From NCBI GenBank assembly GCA_002631855.1, contig NTLF01000020.1:186001-250000 (forward strand): a stretch of DNA of 64,000 nucleotides, given 5' to 3'. Every line of letters begins with the position of its first letter. Position 1 is the stretch's first letter. Below, piece by piece: positions 54,142 through 63,819 of this stretch. Made by a program: the position numbers and the translations under genes. Source of the stretch: Zunongwangia sp. ESRF-bin46. GTDB lineage: Bacteria; Bacteroidota; Bacteroidia; Flavobacteriales; Flavobacteriaceae. Below the pieces are notes generated by a model. That model was not told the origin of the DNA, did no database searches, and saw only the letters and a list, made by a program, of their open reading frames with translations.

Positions 54142-55617
54142 ATGGCAAAGAACTTAACTACAAGAAGCGAAGATTATTCAAAATGGTACAATGAGTTGGT
54201 TATCAAGGCTGACCTTGCTGAAAACTCAGGTGTTAGAGGATCTATGGTTATTAAACCATACGGTTATGGCATTTGGGAAAAAATGCAGGCCGAATTAGAT
54301 AGAATGTTTAAAGAAACAGGGCATCAAAACGCGTACTTTCCGCTTTTTATCCCGAAATCCTATTTTAGTAAAGAAGCAAGCCATGTAGATGGTTTTGCTA
54401 AAGAATGTGCCGTGGTAACACATTATCGTTTAAAAAATGATGAAGATGGGAAAGGTATCGTAGTTGATCCTGATGCAAAATTGGAAGAAGAATTGATTGT
54501 TCGGCCTACTTCCGAAACCATTATTTGGGATACGTATAGAAAATGGGTGCAATCGTATCGTGATTTACCATTGTTGATTAACCAATGGGCCAATGTAGTA
54601 CGTTGGGAAATGCGAACTCGTTTATTTTTACGTACAGCAGAATTTCTTTGGCAAGAAGGACATACAGCGCATGCAACCGAAAAAGAAGCCATAGCTGAAG
54701 CAGAACAAATGATGAACATCTATGCAGATTTTGCAGAAAACTATATGGCCGTTCCTGTGGTTAAAGGGCTCAAAACCGAAAGCGAACGATTTGCTGGTGC
54801 TTTGGAAACCTATTGTATTGAGGCGTTAATGCAGGACGGGAAGGCATTGCAAGCAGGAACTTCGCACTTTTTGGGGCAAAATTTTGCCAAAGCCTTTGAT
54901 GTTAAGTTTGCTTCAAAAGAAGGGAAGCAAGAATATGTTTGGGCAACCTCTTGGGGCGTGTCTACCCGATTAGTGGGCGCATTGATTATGACGCACAGTG
55001 ATGATAATGGGTTGGTATTGCCGCCAAAATTAGCACCAGACCAAGTTGTGATTGTTCCTATTTACAGAAATGATGAACAGTTTGATGCGGTTAGTGAAGT
55101 GGCAAAAGATTTACAAGCTAAATTAAGAGCTGCTGGTATTCGTGTAAAATTTGACAATAGAGACACGCACAAACCAGGTTGGAAGTTTAATGAGTATGAA
55201 TTAAAAGGGGTTCCAGTGCGTATTGCCATTGGACCAAAAGATGTTGAGAAAGGAACGGTAGAGTTAGCAAGGAGGGATACGTTGACAAAGGAATTTGTTA
55301 ATCAAGATGAGGTGGTTGATAAAATATCTGGCTTAATGACTGAAATTCAAGAGAATCTATTTAAAAAGGCGGTTGGTTACAGAACAGAACATACTACTGA
55401 AGTAGATAGCTACGAAGAATTTAAAAAAGTGCTAAAATCTAAAGGCGGATTTATCTCTGCGCATTGGGATGGAACCACAGAAACGGAAGATCAAATTAAA
55501 AACGATACAAAAGCAACAATTAGATGTATTCCCTTGGATGGGAAAAAAGAAGCGGGAAGTTGCATGGTTACTGGAAAACCATCAAGCCAACGCGTGTTGT
55601 TTGCAAAGGCGTATTAA
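54142..55617 (+). CDS. proS: Prolyl-tRNA synthetase, short archaeal/eukaryote type
   Basis: 491 aa class II enzyme charging tRNA-Pro. Start [25 protein letters not shown], motif 2 [27 protein letters not shown], motif 3 [26 protein letters not shown], and the anticodon domain [20 protein letters not shown]. The editing domain of the bacterial form is absent, as is normal for this branch, which most Bacteroidota use. Confidence 0.96.
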   Translation: MAKNLTTRSEDYSKWYNELVIKADLAENSGVRGSMVIKPYGYGIWEKMQAELDRMFKETGHQNAYFPLFIPKSYFSKEASHVDGFAKECAVVTHYRLKNDEDGKGIVVDPDAKLEEELIVRPTSETIIWDTYRKWVQSYRDLPLLINQWANVVRWEMRTRLFLRTAEFLWQEGHTAHATEKEAIAEAEQMMNIYADFAENYMAVPVVKGLKTESERFAGALETYCIEALMQDGKALQAGTSHFLGQNFAKAFDVKFASKEGKQEYVWATSWGVSTRLVGALIMTHSDDNGLVLPPKLAPDQVVIVPIYRNDEQFDAVSEVAKDLQAKLRAAGIRVKFDNRDTHKPGWKFNEYELKGVPVRIAIGPKDVEKGTVELARRDTLTKEFVNQDEVVDKISGLMTEIQENLFKKAVGYRTEHTTEVDSYEEFKKVLKSKGGFISAHWDGTTETEDQIKNDTKATIRCIPLDGKKEAGSCMVTGKPSSQRVLFAKAY

Positions 55618-55643
55618 TTTTTTTTAAAAAAGTTTCAAATCTA

Positions 55644-55674
55644 TTTGCAGAATTGAAAATGTGTTGTATTTTTG
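55644..55674 (+). promoter_or_regulatory. Promoter of tRNA-Glu
   Basis: TTTG at 55644-55647, 19-nt spacer, then TATTTTTG at 55667-55674. This is the best consensus promoter in the window and would start transcription about 20 nt before the tRNA. Confidence 0.78.
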
Positions 55675-55696
55675 CATCCGCAATTGAAAAACAATT

Positions 55697-55768
55697 GGCC
55701 CGTTCGTCTAGGGGTTAGGACGCCAGGTTTTCATCCTGGTAACAGGGGTTCGATTCCCCTACGGGCTA
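55697..55768 (+). tRNA. tRNA-Glu (anticodon TTC)
   Basis: Cloverleaf: acceptor GGCCCGT (55697-55703) pairs with ACGGGCT (55761-55767), the first pair being G-T; the D-arm TCGTCTAGGGGTTAGGAC; anticodon stem CCAGG, loop TTTTCAT with TTC at 34-36; and GGGGTTCGATTCCCC as T-arm. CCA is not encoded. Identical in layout to bacterial tRNA-Glu(UUC). Followed by rpsT 20 bp downstream. Confidence 0.95.
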
Positions 55769-55788
55769 CAAATTAAAGAAAGAGAATT

Positions 55789-56040
55789 ATGGCGAATCAC
55801 AAGTCAGCTTTAAAGAGAATTAGAAACAGCGAAACAAAGCGTTTACGTAACCGTTACCAGTTTAAAACTACGCGTAACGCAATTAAGAAGCTGAAAGATG
55901 CTACTAACAAGAAAGAGGCTGAAAAGCTTTTTCCTGAAGTAACGTCTATGATTGATAAATTAGCGAAAAACAACGTTATCCACGATAACAAAGCAGCTAA
56001 TTTAAAGTCTCAGATTTCAAGACACATCGCAGCGCTATAA
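55789..56040 (+). CDS. rpsT: 30S ribosomal protein S20
   Basis: 83 aa basic helical protein: MANHKSALKRIRNSETKRLRNR, then KTTRNAIKKLKDATNKKEAEKLF and the final NKAANLKSQISRHIAAL, all hallmarks of S20. It lies close behind tRNA-Glu and may share its transcript. Ends just before a strong terminator. Confidence 0.96.
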   Translation: MANHKSALKRIRNSETKRLRNRYQFKTTRNAIKKLKDATNKKEAEKLFPEVTSMIDKLAKNNVIHDNKAANLKSQISRHIAAL

Positions 56041-56064
56041 GCAACGCTTTCTAAGAAAATTTGT

Positions 56065-56098
56065 AAAGCCCTTTCAGGAAACTGAAAGGGCTTTTTTT
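56065..56098 (+). terminator. Rho-independent terminator after rpsT
   Basis: Perfect 13-bp stem AAAGCCCTTTCAG (56065-56077) / CTGAAAGGGCTTT (56082-56094), GAAA tetraloop, then a T-run. Confidence 0.93.
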
Positions 56099-56191
56099 GT
56101 TTATATTTTATACTTATGTTGTGGTGCATTTGAGTATTCAAATAAAATTTCAACAATAAACAGAGAATTAGCATTAACTTAAAGAAAAAGA

Positions 56192-56674
56192 ATGAAGTTA
56201 ATTTCTAAATTGATTATAATCTTAAGCTGTACGCCTCTATTTTCTCAAGAGGTAAACCCTCAGGTTTTGAATGAAATTTATGAAAAAGAAAAGTCATTTA
56301 CTACGTCACTCAAGATTGGTAAAATTGAATCTTTGAGAAAAGCAAATCCCCCAAAGGACACTTGGGTTTTCTCAAAATTAGAAAAATACAAACAGAGTTT
56401 AGGCTCAAAAGATATATTGTATGGCATTATAATTATGCCTAGCTCTATAGAAAGCTCTAACTTATACTCATATAATTTATTTGCATATGATATTAAAAAC
56501 GAATTTTATTATTTCGTCGCAATAGTTTCCTATAAAGAAATAGGGGGTGGTGTTAAATTCAATAATTCATTTTTATTCACAGAAGAAAAATCTCTAAAAG
56601 ATTGGTGGGTAAAAATTTTTAGCTTTTATGAAAGTGAAAAATTGAGCGCAATTCCAGAAAAATACCTATTTTAA
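56192..56674 (+). CDS. Exported protein of unknown function
   Basis: 160 aa, preceded by the signal-like MKLISKLIIILSCTPLFSQ. The mature part has an early WVFSKLEKYKQSLGSKD, beta-rich NLFAYDIKNEFYYFVAI and a closing KSLKDWWVKIFSFYES. I recognise no family. AT-rich codon use similar to the neighbours but flanked by AT-rich non-coding DNA on both sides, so it is an orphan-like single gene. Confidence 0.75.
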   Translation: MKLISKLIIILSCTPLFSQEVNPQVLNEIYEKEKSFTTSLKIGKIESLRKANPPKDTWVFSKLEKYKQSLGSKDILYGIIIMPSSIESSNLYSYNLFAYDIKNEFYYFVAIVSYKEIGGGVKFNNSFLFTEEKSLKDWWVKIFSFYESEKLSAIPEKYLF

Positions 56675-56838
56675 AACTTGCCCACCACCACCTTTTAAAA
56701 ATTAAATAATTAAGATGCCATACAATAACGTATAGCTTTAATTATGTTTTTGTGCACATAACTAGGCAATAAAGCCGAGAGATTGTTTATCTATCTTAGT
56801 TTTTTAATCAACCTGCAACTGCGCGAGAATCGTTATTC

Positions 56839-57288
56839 TTAAACCTCAAAAGGCACCAAACTACTATAATCCCCATCATGTCGGGCGATATCGCGTACAA
56901 TAGAAGAAGAAACATGCGATACGGCCGGAGAAGCTACTAAAAACACACTTTCAACATCCATCACTTCGGCATTGGCTTGGGCGATGGTTTGCTCGTAAGT
57001 AAAGTCGGCTGTGTTGCGAACACCTCGAAGAATGTATTGGGCGTTTTTAGCTTTACAGAAATCGGCTGTGAGCCCTTTATATGTTTTTACGTTTACAGCA
57101 TCAAACTCTTTAAAAGCATCTTCAATAAACTGCTTTCTATCTTCAAGCGGGAACATATATTTTTTTTCGGCATTCACGCCTATGGCGATGATAATTTCGT
57201 CAAACAACGGCAACGCACGTTTTATAATATCAACGTGACCTATGGTAATAGGATCGAAAGAACCAGGGAAAAGCGCGCGTTTTGTCAT
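56839..57288 (-). CDS. coaD: Pantetheine-phosphate adenylyltransferase
   Basis: 149 aa; makes dephospho-CoA from phosphopantetheine and ATP. ALFPGSFDPITIGHVDIIKRAL carries the T-x-G-H nucleotidyltransferase motif; LRGVRNTADFTYEQTIAQAN and SSSIVRDIARHDGDYSSLVP complete the family pattern (here SSSxVR). Upstream neighbour ddl is on the same strand, 56 bp away. Confidence 0.96.
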   Translation of the reverse strand: MTKRALFPGSFDPITIGHVDIIKRALPLFDEIIIAIGVNAEKKYMFPLEDRKQFIEDAFKEFDAVNVKTYKGLTADFCKAKNAQYILRGVRNTADFTYEQTIAQANAEVMDVESVFLVASPAVSHVSSSIVRDIARHDGDYSSLVPFEV

Positions 57289-57344
57289 TATAAAGCTATT
57301 TTATCTTTTTTATTCTACTTCTAACAGCGAAGCGGTCTCACATC

Positions 57345-58331
57345 TTAGTCGGAAACGACTAAAACGTCATCTACCAAAATACTAAAAAATTCTGTAAGTG
57401 TCATTCCAGATTCGCGTACTTGTTGCGGTACGATGCTTTCTGGTGATAAACCAGGATTGGTGTTGGTTTCAATAAAGTATGGGGTGCCTTTTTGTATGAT
57501 AAAGTCACTTCGGCTAATGCCGTTCATATTCAATACTTCATATATTTTCTTAGCTTCAGCCTGTATTTTCTGTGTTTCTTCTTCAGAAATACGTGCCGGA
57601 GTTATTTCTTCCGAAGCACCTAAATATTTAGCTTCGTAGTCAAAAAATTCATTTTGCGAAACAATTTCAGTAGTTGGTAAAGCAACAATTTTTCCATTGT
57701 TTTTATATACACCTACTTGTACTTCGGTGCCCATTAAAGCGGTTTCAATTAACACCTCGTGGTCTTCTTCATAGGCTTTTTCAATAGCAGGAAGCAATTC
57801 GTCCATTTCTTTTACTTTACTAACCCCAAAGCTAGAGCCAGCTCTATTTGGTTTTACAAAGCAAGGAAGGCCTACTTTTTTTATAATTTCCTCTTTATCT
57901 ATGTTGCTACCTTTATTTACGTAATATGAGTTGGCGCAATTAATTCCGAAGCCTTTTAAAACGGATAAACAATCTCGTTTGTTAAAGCTTAACGCGGCTT
58001 GGTAATATCCAGCACTGGTTTGAGGAACGCCTACTAAACGCAAATATGCTTGAAGCTGGCCGTCTTCTCCGGGCGTACCGTGAATACAGTTAAAAACGGC
58101 GTCTGGTTTAATGGTAGTTCCGTCTTTATCAAAACTGAAATCTTCTTTGTGTACAGGATGCTTTGTTCCATCTTCTGAAACGTAAAACCAGCCTTCTTTT
58201 AGAATATGAATAGGATATGCGTGATATTTTTCTTTATCCAAAAAGTCGCAAACCATGGCTCCACTTTTAAGTGAAATTTCAAATTCGCTTGAATAACCGC
58301 CCATAGCGACGGCGATATGTTTTTTTGCCAT
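57345..58331 (-). CDS. ddl: D-alanine--D-alanine ligase
   Basis: 328 aa ATP-grasp ligase for peptidoglycan D-Ala-D-Ala. AVAMGGYSSEFEISLKSG (N-terminal), CIHGTPGEDGQLQA, PCFVKPNRAGSSFGVSKV, and the metal loop FIETNTNPGLSPESIVPQQ. Family length. Divergent from the PASTA gene. Confidence 0.96.
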   Translation of the reverse strand: MAKKHIAVAMGGYSSEFEISLKSGAMVCDFLDKEKYHAYPIHILKEGWFYVSEDGTKHPVHKEDFSFDKDGTTIKPDAVFNCIHGTPGEDGQLQAYLRLVGVPQTSAGYYQAALSFNKRDCLSVLKGFGINCANSYYVNKGSNIDKEEIIKKVGLPCFVKPNRAGSSFGVSKVKEMDELLPAIEKAYEEDHEVLIETALMGTEVQVGVYKNNGKIVALPTTEIVSQNEFFDYEAKYLGASEEITPARISEEETQKIQAEAKKIYEVLNMNGISRSDFIIQKGTPYFIETNTNPGLSPESIVPQQVRESGMTLTEFFSILVDDVLVVSD

Positions 58332-58428
58332 ACCAAAATTTTAAAAATAACGTTTAACAAAAATATGACTAATCCATAGAAAGATACTAACTTTAGGTTT
58401 GTTATTTTTGCCTATCAATATATAATGT

Positions 58429-59058
58429 ATGACATTTTTCAGATTCCTCTTCACCAAAGCTTTTTTAAAACAATTGTTATTGGCCGTTTTGGCTTTAGTT
58501 GTATTGAGTTTCCTTGTGATGTGGTGGCTTAAGGGCACTACCAACCACGGTCAAAAAATTGAAGTTCCTAGTTTGAGCAAGCTGTCTTTAGACCTTGTTG
58601 AAGACAAACTGGATGAAATGGATTTGCGGTACGAAATATTGGATTCTGCCAATTACAATCCAGATTTTCCTAAATATTCGGTAATTGAACAAATTCCGAA
58701 GGCTGGAAAATTTGTAAAAGAAGACCGAAAAATCTACTTGTACTTAAATCCTTCAGGCTATCGAAAAATACAAGTACCCAATGTAATAGGAAGAACCCGC
58801 CGTCAAGCAGAACCTACGTTGTTGGCTATGGGTTTTGAAATAGGGAAGATAAGCTACCGCCCCGATATAAGTGATCAAGTAAAAGAACTTCGCTATAAAG
58901 GTGAAAAATTGGAACCAGGGACTGAAATTCAAAAAACAGCCGTGATCGACTTAATTGTTGGTGACGAATCCCTAAACCGTGTTCAAGAAGAGAACGATGA
59001 AAATGATGAAGCCGAAGAAGAAACACAACCTACCGAAACTGAAAATAATGACCAATAA
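58429..59058 (+). CDS. PASTA-domain membrane protein
   Basis: 209 aa. Membrane helix at about 15-34 (LLLAVLALVVLSFLVMWWL), then two PASTA domains at roughly 43-110 (VPSLSKLSLDLVEDKLDEMDLR) and 113-185 (VPNVIGRTRRQAEPTLLAMGF), and an acidic tail. PASTA domains bind muropeptides; here there is no kinase, so it is likely a cell-wall-linked helper. Ends 11 bp inside the RluD-type gene, so coupled. Confidence 0.92.
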   Translation: MTFFRFLFTKAFLKQLLLAVLALVVLSFLVMWWLKGTTNHGQKIEVPSLSKLSLDLVEDKLDEMDLRYEILDSANYNPDFPKYSVIEQIPKAGKFVKEDRKIYLYLNPSGYRKIQVPNVIGRTRRQAEPTLLAMGFEIGKISYRPDISDQVKELRYKGEKLEPGTEIQKTAVIDLIVGDESLNRVQEENDENDEAEEETQPTETENNDQ

Positions 59059-60094
59059 TACTACTGAAGAAAACACAGAAGATTCCGGAAATGACGATTT
59101 ATATGAACATTATCGTTATGTAGCCGATAAAGGCCAGCAACCGCTTAGGGTAGATAAATACCTGATGAATAGAATTGAAAATGCTACGCGGAATAAAATT
59201 CAGAAAGCTGCTAAGGACGGAAACATTTATGTGAACGATGTTGCGGTAAAACAAAACTATAAAGTAAAACCAGACGATGTGGTGACCGTTCTTTTTGAGC
59301 ATCCACCGTATGAAAATTTATTGGTTCCGGAAGATATCCCGATTGATATTGTATATGAAGATGATGATGTTTTAGTGGTTAATAAAGAGCCAGGAATGGT
59401 GGTTCATCCAGGGCACGGCAATTACAGAGGGACATTAATCAACGCGCTTACCTTTCATTTTGACAACCTTCCGAACAATAGTAGTAACCGCCCAGGTTTA
59501 GTACACCGAATTGACAAAGATACGAGCGGACTTCTTGTAGTTGCTAAAACAGAAGAGGCCATGACGCATTTATCCAAACAGTTTTTCAATAAAACGACCG
59601 AGCGTGAATACGTCGCTCTGGTTTGGGGGAATGTAGATGAAGAATCTGGTACTGTTGAAGGGAATATTGGCCGTCATCCAAAAAATAGGTTACAGAATAC
59701 AGTTTTCGATGATGCAGAAGACGAAGAAAGAGGAAAACCTGCTGTTACTCACTTTAAAGTTTTGGAACGACTGGGTTATGTAACATTGCTTTCGTGTAGG
59801 TTAGAAACCGGTAGAACACACCAAATACGTGTTCATTTAAAACACATTGGTCATACCTTGTTTAATGACGAACGATATGGTGGCGATAAAATTTTAAAAG
59901 GAACTACTTTTACAAAATACAAACAGTTTGTAGACAATTGTTTTAAAGCATTACCAAGACAAGCGCTACATGCCAGAACATTAGGTTTTGTGCATCCCAC
60001 CACGGGAGAAATGAAACGTTTTGAATCTCAAATACCAGATGATATGGAAGCGTGTTTAGAGAAATGGCGAAACTATTCGAAGCACGCTATTTAA
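59048..60094 (+). CDS. rluD: RluA-family rRNA pseudouridine synthase (RluD-type)
   Basis: 348 aa from ATG 59048 (MTNNTTEENTEDSG); frames starting earlier at 58979 lie within the PASTA gene. S4 domain LRVDKYLMNRIENATRNKIQKAAKDGNIYVN, then the catalytic HRIDKDTSGLLVVAKT with the conserved Asp, RTHQIRVHLKHIGHTLFND and the closing RQALHARTLGFVHP. Modifies uridines in 23S rRNA. Symbol is inferred from family. Confidence 0.92.
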   Translation: MTNNTTEENTEDSGNDDLYEHYRYVADKGQQPLRVDKYLMNRIENATRNKIQKAAKDGNIYVNDVAVKQNYKVKPDDVVTVLFEHPPYENLLVPEDIPIDIVYEDDDVLVVNKEPGMVVHPGHGNYRGTLINALTFHFDNLPNNSSNRPGLVHRIDKDTSGLLVVAKTEEAMTHLSKQFFNKTTEREYVALVWGNVDEESGTVEGNIGRHPKNRLQNTVFDDAEDEERGKPAVTHFKVLERLGYVTLLSCRLETGRTHQIRVHLKHIGHTLFNDERYGGDKILKGTTFTKYKQFVDNCFKALPRQALHARTLGFVHPTTGEMKRFESQIPDDMEACLEKWRNYSKHAI

Positions 60095-60110
60095 TTGGTT
60101 AAATAGAATA

Positions 60111-60145
60111 AAAAAAATCCGAAGCAACTTGCTTCGGATTTTTTT
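60111..60145. terminator. Bidirectional terminator
   Basis: Perfect 15-bp stem AAAAAAATCCGAAGC (60111-60125) / GCTTCGGATTTTTTT (60131-60145) with loop AACTT. It serves the pseudouridine synthase gene and the convergent FG-GAP gene. Confidence 0.92.
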
Positions 60146-60167
60146 ATTAGTTATAAATGAGCGTTTA

Positions 60168-61928
60168 TTACTTCTTCACCCATTTAGCGGTGAACGTTTT
60201 ATTTCCGCTGGAAATATTTACTAAGTACAATCCACTACTTAAATCTTTAAAGTTATACTTGATAGGTTCATTTTGGAAAATAGATCTTTCTTCAGAAAAA
60301 ACCTGTTTTCCATCTATAGTGTAAAGTGTAATGCTTGCATTTTCAAGTGATACTGGTACACTTAAGTTTAAAGCACCATTTGATGGGTTAGGGTTGAGGT
60401 TGATGGAAGCATTGGAAAACTCATCAACTCCAGCAATAATATCCCCGCCTATTAGGCCATTTCTGCTATTGTTTCCTTTATAACCGTTACGCTTAATTTT
60501 ACTTTCATCATATGGTACGTTTAAATTATAAGTGGTTACGTACGATGAATCAATACCTTGCCCAAAAGTTTGTGTATAGGTGTTTGCGGTTAGGTCCATC
60601 ATGCCATCATCATCTACATCCCCAATTACAGCTCCGTTTAAAAATGTAAAACCACGCGGCCGTAAAGGGAAACCATCAATTTCGCCACTTCCATCTATGG
60701 AATAGGCATGAATATATCCATCGCCTTCCGCATCGGTAAGGGTACTTGGGAAAATAACTTCCAAAACACCGTCATCATTAATATCGGCAATACTTAATAC
60801 CCCTTCGGTACCTCCATATTTTGAAATAGGAAAGTTGTCAAGATTTTCACCATCAGGCGTAAGCCCATAAACCACATCAAGAGGGGTTCCATCACCACTG
60901 GTATTTCTGTCGGACATAAATATCTCGAACGTTTCATCTTCATCTACATCAAGAACTGTTGCGGGTGAATAGGTCCAACCGCCCAGTGCTATAGGCCAAC
61001 CGGGGTAGTAAGTGGCATCGTGGTTTAATACATAAAACCCAGGAGCGTTACCATGGTTGCTTCCTATTATTTCTAAGTCATCATCACCATCTAAATCTGC
61101 TAAAATAGGTGATTGGTAGGAGTATGATACATCTGGGTCTGCTAAAGGAAAATTAGGGAAAATTTGCCCTTGGTTATCGTAAATGCGCATTCCGGATGAA
61201 GATGTAGCAATAACAACATCGTTGTTTCCATCATTGTCCACGTCTCCAATAGAAGGGGTAAAAGCAGGGGTTGCATCTACTTGTACTGGCCAATTGCTGT
61301 TTATAGGCGTGCCATCAATGTTTATTGCGTGTACATATCCTTCAGAGCTGCCGGCACGTTCACATGTTACAATATCATAGGTTCCGTTATTATCTACATC
61401 GGCTATGGCTGGTGCGTTAATCATCCAGTGATCATCAAAATTTAAAGGCCATCCTGGAAGATCTTCACCATTATTATCTTTTAAGTAAATACGGCCCACT
61501 GTAGTTGGATAACCAGTGTTTATGATAATTTCAATATCGCCATCTTGATCAATGTCTACAGCAGTTGGTGGTAACAGTATAGGTCCTAAGACTGTTTTTT
61601 CCCAAAGAACGGTGCCATCGCCTTCTAGTGCGTAAAGCGTTGTGTCAATTCCATAGAGTATTTCGTCTACACCGTCATTATCGACATCAGCTAAGGTAAC
61701 ACCTCTGCTGTTTTTAACCTGTGGGTTAGTGGGCCTACCAAATTTAAACAATACATCTGCTTGTTGTTTATTTTTTGTTGCACTTTCATTTATTGGAAGT
61801 TGTACGTTTTCAACTTCGATTGTTCCATTTTCAGATAATTTAGCTTTTTTTCCTATTTCAGTTTGGGCAGTCAAGCAATTAATGCCTAAAAAAATAGCTA
61901 AACAACTAAGGAGTACATGTTTTTTCAT
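60168..61928 (-). CDS. FG-GAP/VCBS repeat protein with T9SS sorting domain
   Basis: 586 aa. Signal MKKHVLLSCLAIFLGINCLTAQ. Eight calcium-binding D-x-D-x-D-G-type loops occur at about 81, 125, 177, 229, 278, 327, 381 and 437 (for example ADVDNDG, DIDQDGD, GDVDDDG), forming a beta-propeller; GWP-type motifs sit between several. The last 75 residues (NPNPSNGAL...DGKQVFSE...LSSGLYLVNI) are a type A T9SS sorting tail. Ligand unknown; surface adhesion or binding is inferred. Confidence 0.92.
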   Translation of the reverse strand: MKKHVLLSCLAIFLGINCLTAQTEIGKKAKLSENGTIEVENVQLPINESATKNKQQADVLFKFGRPTNPQVKNSRGVTLADVDNDGVDEILYGIDTTLYALEGDGTVLWEKTVLGPILLPPTAVDIDQDGDIEIIINTGYPTTVGRIYLKDNNGEDLPGWPLNFDDHWMINAPAIADVDNNGTYDIVTCERAGSSEGYVHAINIDGTPINSNWPVQVDATPAFTPSIGDVDNDGNNDVVIATSSSGMRIYDNQGQIFPNFPLADPDVSYSYQSPILADLDGDDDLEIIGSNHGNAPGFYVLNHDATYYPGWPIALGGWTYSPATVLDVDEDETFEIFMSDRNTSGDGTPLDVVYGLTPDGENLDNFPISKYGGTEGVLSIADINDDGVLEVIFPSTLTDAEGDGYIHAYSIDGSGEIDGFPLRPRGFTFLNGAVIGDVDDDGMMDLTANTYTQTFGQGIDSSYVTTYNLNVPYDESKIKRNGYKGNNSRNGLIGGDIIAGVDEFSNASINLNPNPSNGALNLSVPVSLENASITLYTIDGKQVFSEERSIFQNEPIKYNFKDLSSGLYLVNISSGNKTFTAKWVKK

Positions 61929-62122
61929 TATTTTAAGTTTAAAGTTATTCTCTAAAAGTATTCATAAGAATTTCTTTTAAAAGTTAATAAACCCTTAATT
62001 ATATGATAATTTGTTAAAGGTGTTTCTCAATAAGAAATAATAATGAGTTTATAAAAAATATAAAAGTGTTGAAATATGATTAGAGATATATTTAATTTAT
62101 TTTTGGGTAAAATTGAATAATT

Positions 62123-62884
62123 ATGAAGATTGTAGTATCGCCAGCTAAAACATTAGATTACGAAACTAACTTACCTACAAAAAGAGCTACACAGCCTGAG
62201 TTTCTTGAAGAGGCTGAAACTCTAAATAAAAAACTATCCCGAAAAACAAAAAAGGAAATTGGCAAACTAATGAGCATTAGTGATAAGTTGGCCGATTTAA
62301 ACTACCAGCGATACAAAGATTTCTCCACCCCGTTTAATAAAAAAAATGCCCGTCCCGCAGTATATGCCTTTGCGGGTGATGTTTATAATGGCCTTGATGC
62401 ATATACAGTTCCAGAAAATAAATTAGACAAGCTACAAGATACGTTACGAATTCTTTCAGGAATGTATGGCATATTAAAACCATTAGATTTAATGCAACCG
62501 TACCGTTTGGAAATGGGCACCAGTTTGAAAATTCAGCAACATAAAAATTTATACGAATTCTGGGGAAATTCACTTACTGAATCGCTTAATAAGGAGATGA
62601 AAGACGATGAGCTTTTTGTAAATCTTGCCAGCAATGAATATTTTAAAGCGATTAATACAAAAGAATTGAAAGTTCCGGTGATTTCTCCAATCTTTAAAGA
62701 TTTTAAAAACGGAAAACTGAAAGTGATTGCTTTCTTCGCAAAAAAAGCTAGAGGAAGTATGGTGCGGTATATTATTGATAAGGATGTAAAAACCTTAAAA
62801 GGCATAAAAGGGTTTGATTATGATGGGTATGCTTACAGTGAAAAATATACCGATAACGAAAACGAACCGGTTTTTATACGGTAA
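62123..62884 (+). CDS. yaaA: Peroxide stress protein YaaA
   Basis: 253 aa. [25 protein letters not shown] is the typical start; [54 protein letters not shown] and [15 protein letters not shown] are family hallmarks. YaaA lowers free iron damage and binds DNA during H2O2 stress. Its stop shares one base with the next ATG. Confidence 0.94.
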   Translation: MKIVVSPAKTLDYETNLPTKRATQPEFLEEAETLNKKLSRKTKKEIGKLMSISDKLADLNYQRYKDFSTPFNKKNARPAVYAFAGDVYNGLDAYTVPENKLDKLQDTLRILSGMYGILKPLDLMQPYRLEMGTSLKIQQHKNLYEFWGNSLTESLNKEMKDDELFVNLASNEYFKAINTKELKVPVISPIFKDFKNGKLKVIAFFAKKARGSMVRYIIDKDVKTLKGIKGFDYDGYAYSEKYTDNENEPVFIR

Positions 62885-63549
62885 TGTTTAAACATACACA
62901 CCCATACCCTCCCTTTATACCTAAATATGCCACCAAATTAATAGTTGGCACATTACCACCTCCGCGATTTACAACTGGAGAATTTAAACCGGGTGATGTA
63001 AATTTCTGTTATGGCAGTAGGGATGGTCAGCTTTGGCCTATTCTGAATGAAATATTTAATCTCAACCTTTCTTTTGAAACTACAGAAAAAGCCATTAAGC
63101 AACGTAAAGATTTTTTGCAAAAAGCGGGAATAGGGATCTGTGATATGGTTTCAGTGGCGTATCGTGAAAAAATAGATGCTTCAGATATAGGGATGCAAAA
63201 AGTGATATTGCGCGATTTAATAAAAATACTTCAAGAGCATTCTACGGTCGATACCTTATTGTTTACTGGTGGAAACAGTAAAAATGGTCCAGAATATTTT
63301 TTCAGAAAAAAAATGAAGGATTACAATTTGAAATTAAAAATTGTTAAAAATACAGTGCCTCGAATCCATGAATTCGTACTTCCCAAATCAAACAGAAAGA
63401 TAAAAACCGTATCCCTTACGGCTCCTTCCGGTGCTGCAAACCGAGCTGTTGGAAGTCTTCAAGAATATAAAAAAATGAAAACTGAAAACCCTGACTTTAA
63501 TACGTTAGATTTTAGGGTTTGGCAGTACACCCCTCACTTTAAAGGGTAG
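62884..63549 (+). CDS. Uracil-DNA glycosylase-family protein
   Basis: 221 aa. The early TLPPPRFTTGEFKPGDVNFCYGSRDGQLWP and the late TAPSGAANRAVG match the UDG superfamily A and B motifs in a divergent form (Phe for stacking, PS-x-x-N in place of HPSP). Overlaps yaaA by 1 bp, suggesting one transcript and a possible role in DNA repair with it. Activity on uracil is not proven. Confidence 0.82.
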   Translation: MFKHTHPYPPFIPKYATKLIVGTLPPPRFTTGEFKPGDVNFCYGSRDGQLWPILNEIFNLNLSFETTEKAIKQRKDFLQKAGIGICDMVSVAYREKIDASDIGMQKVILRDLIKILQEHSTVDTLLFTGGNSKNGPEYFFRKKMKDYNLKLKIVKNTVPRIHEFVLPKSNRKIKTVSLTAPSGAANRAVGSLQEYKKMKTENPDFNTLDFRVWQYTPHFKG

Positions 63550-63819
63550 TTTTTTGTTACTATCAATCAATAATTGAATTTCATCCTTTTTTAAACTTTA
63601 AGAACCAGCTTTATTTTTTTGCTGGAAATAAGTTAAAAGTTTAAAATTATTTTTTTGGCTGAAGTGTCTTTACTTGTTTAAAAATCAGTTTTTTATAATT
63701 TTATGTCTTTTAATGCAAAGGTGAGCCTTGGAATACTATAGCGAAATATCTTTTCTATTAACACAAATTTTGGTTATATTAACGCCGTATTAACTATTAA
63801 AATCAAATTTTAAATTCTT
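63550..63819. other. 270-bp AT-rich gap
   Basis: Non-coding gap between the UDG-family gene and the partial gene at the right edge. I see a weak CCAGC...GCTGG hairpin near 63605-63625 but no clear terminator or tRNA. No -7 box is certain upstream of 63820. It is the largest gene-free gap in the window. Confidence 0.6.
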
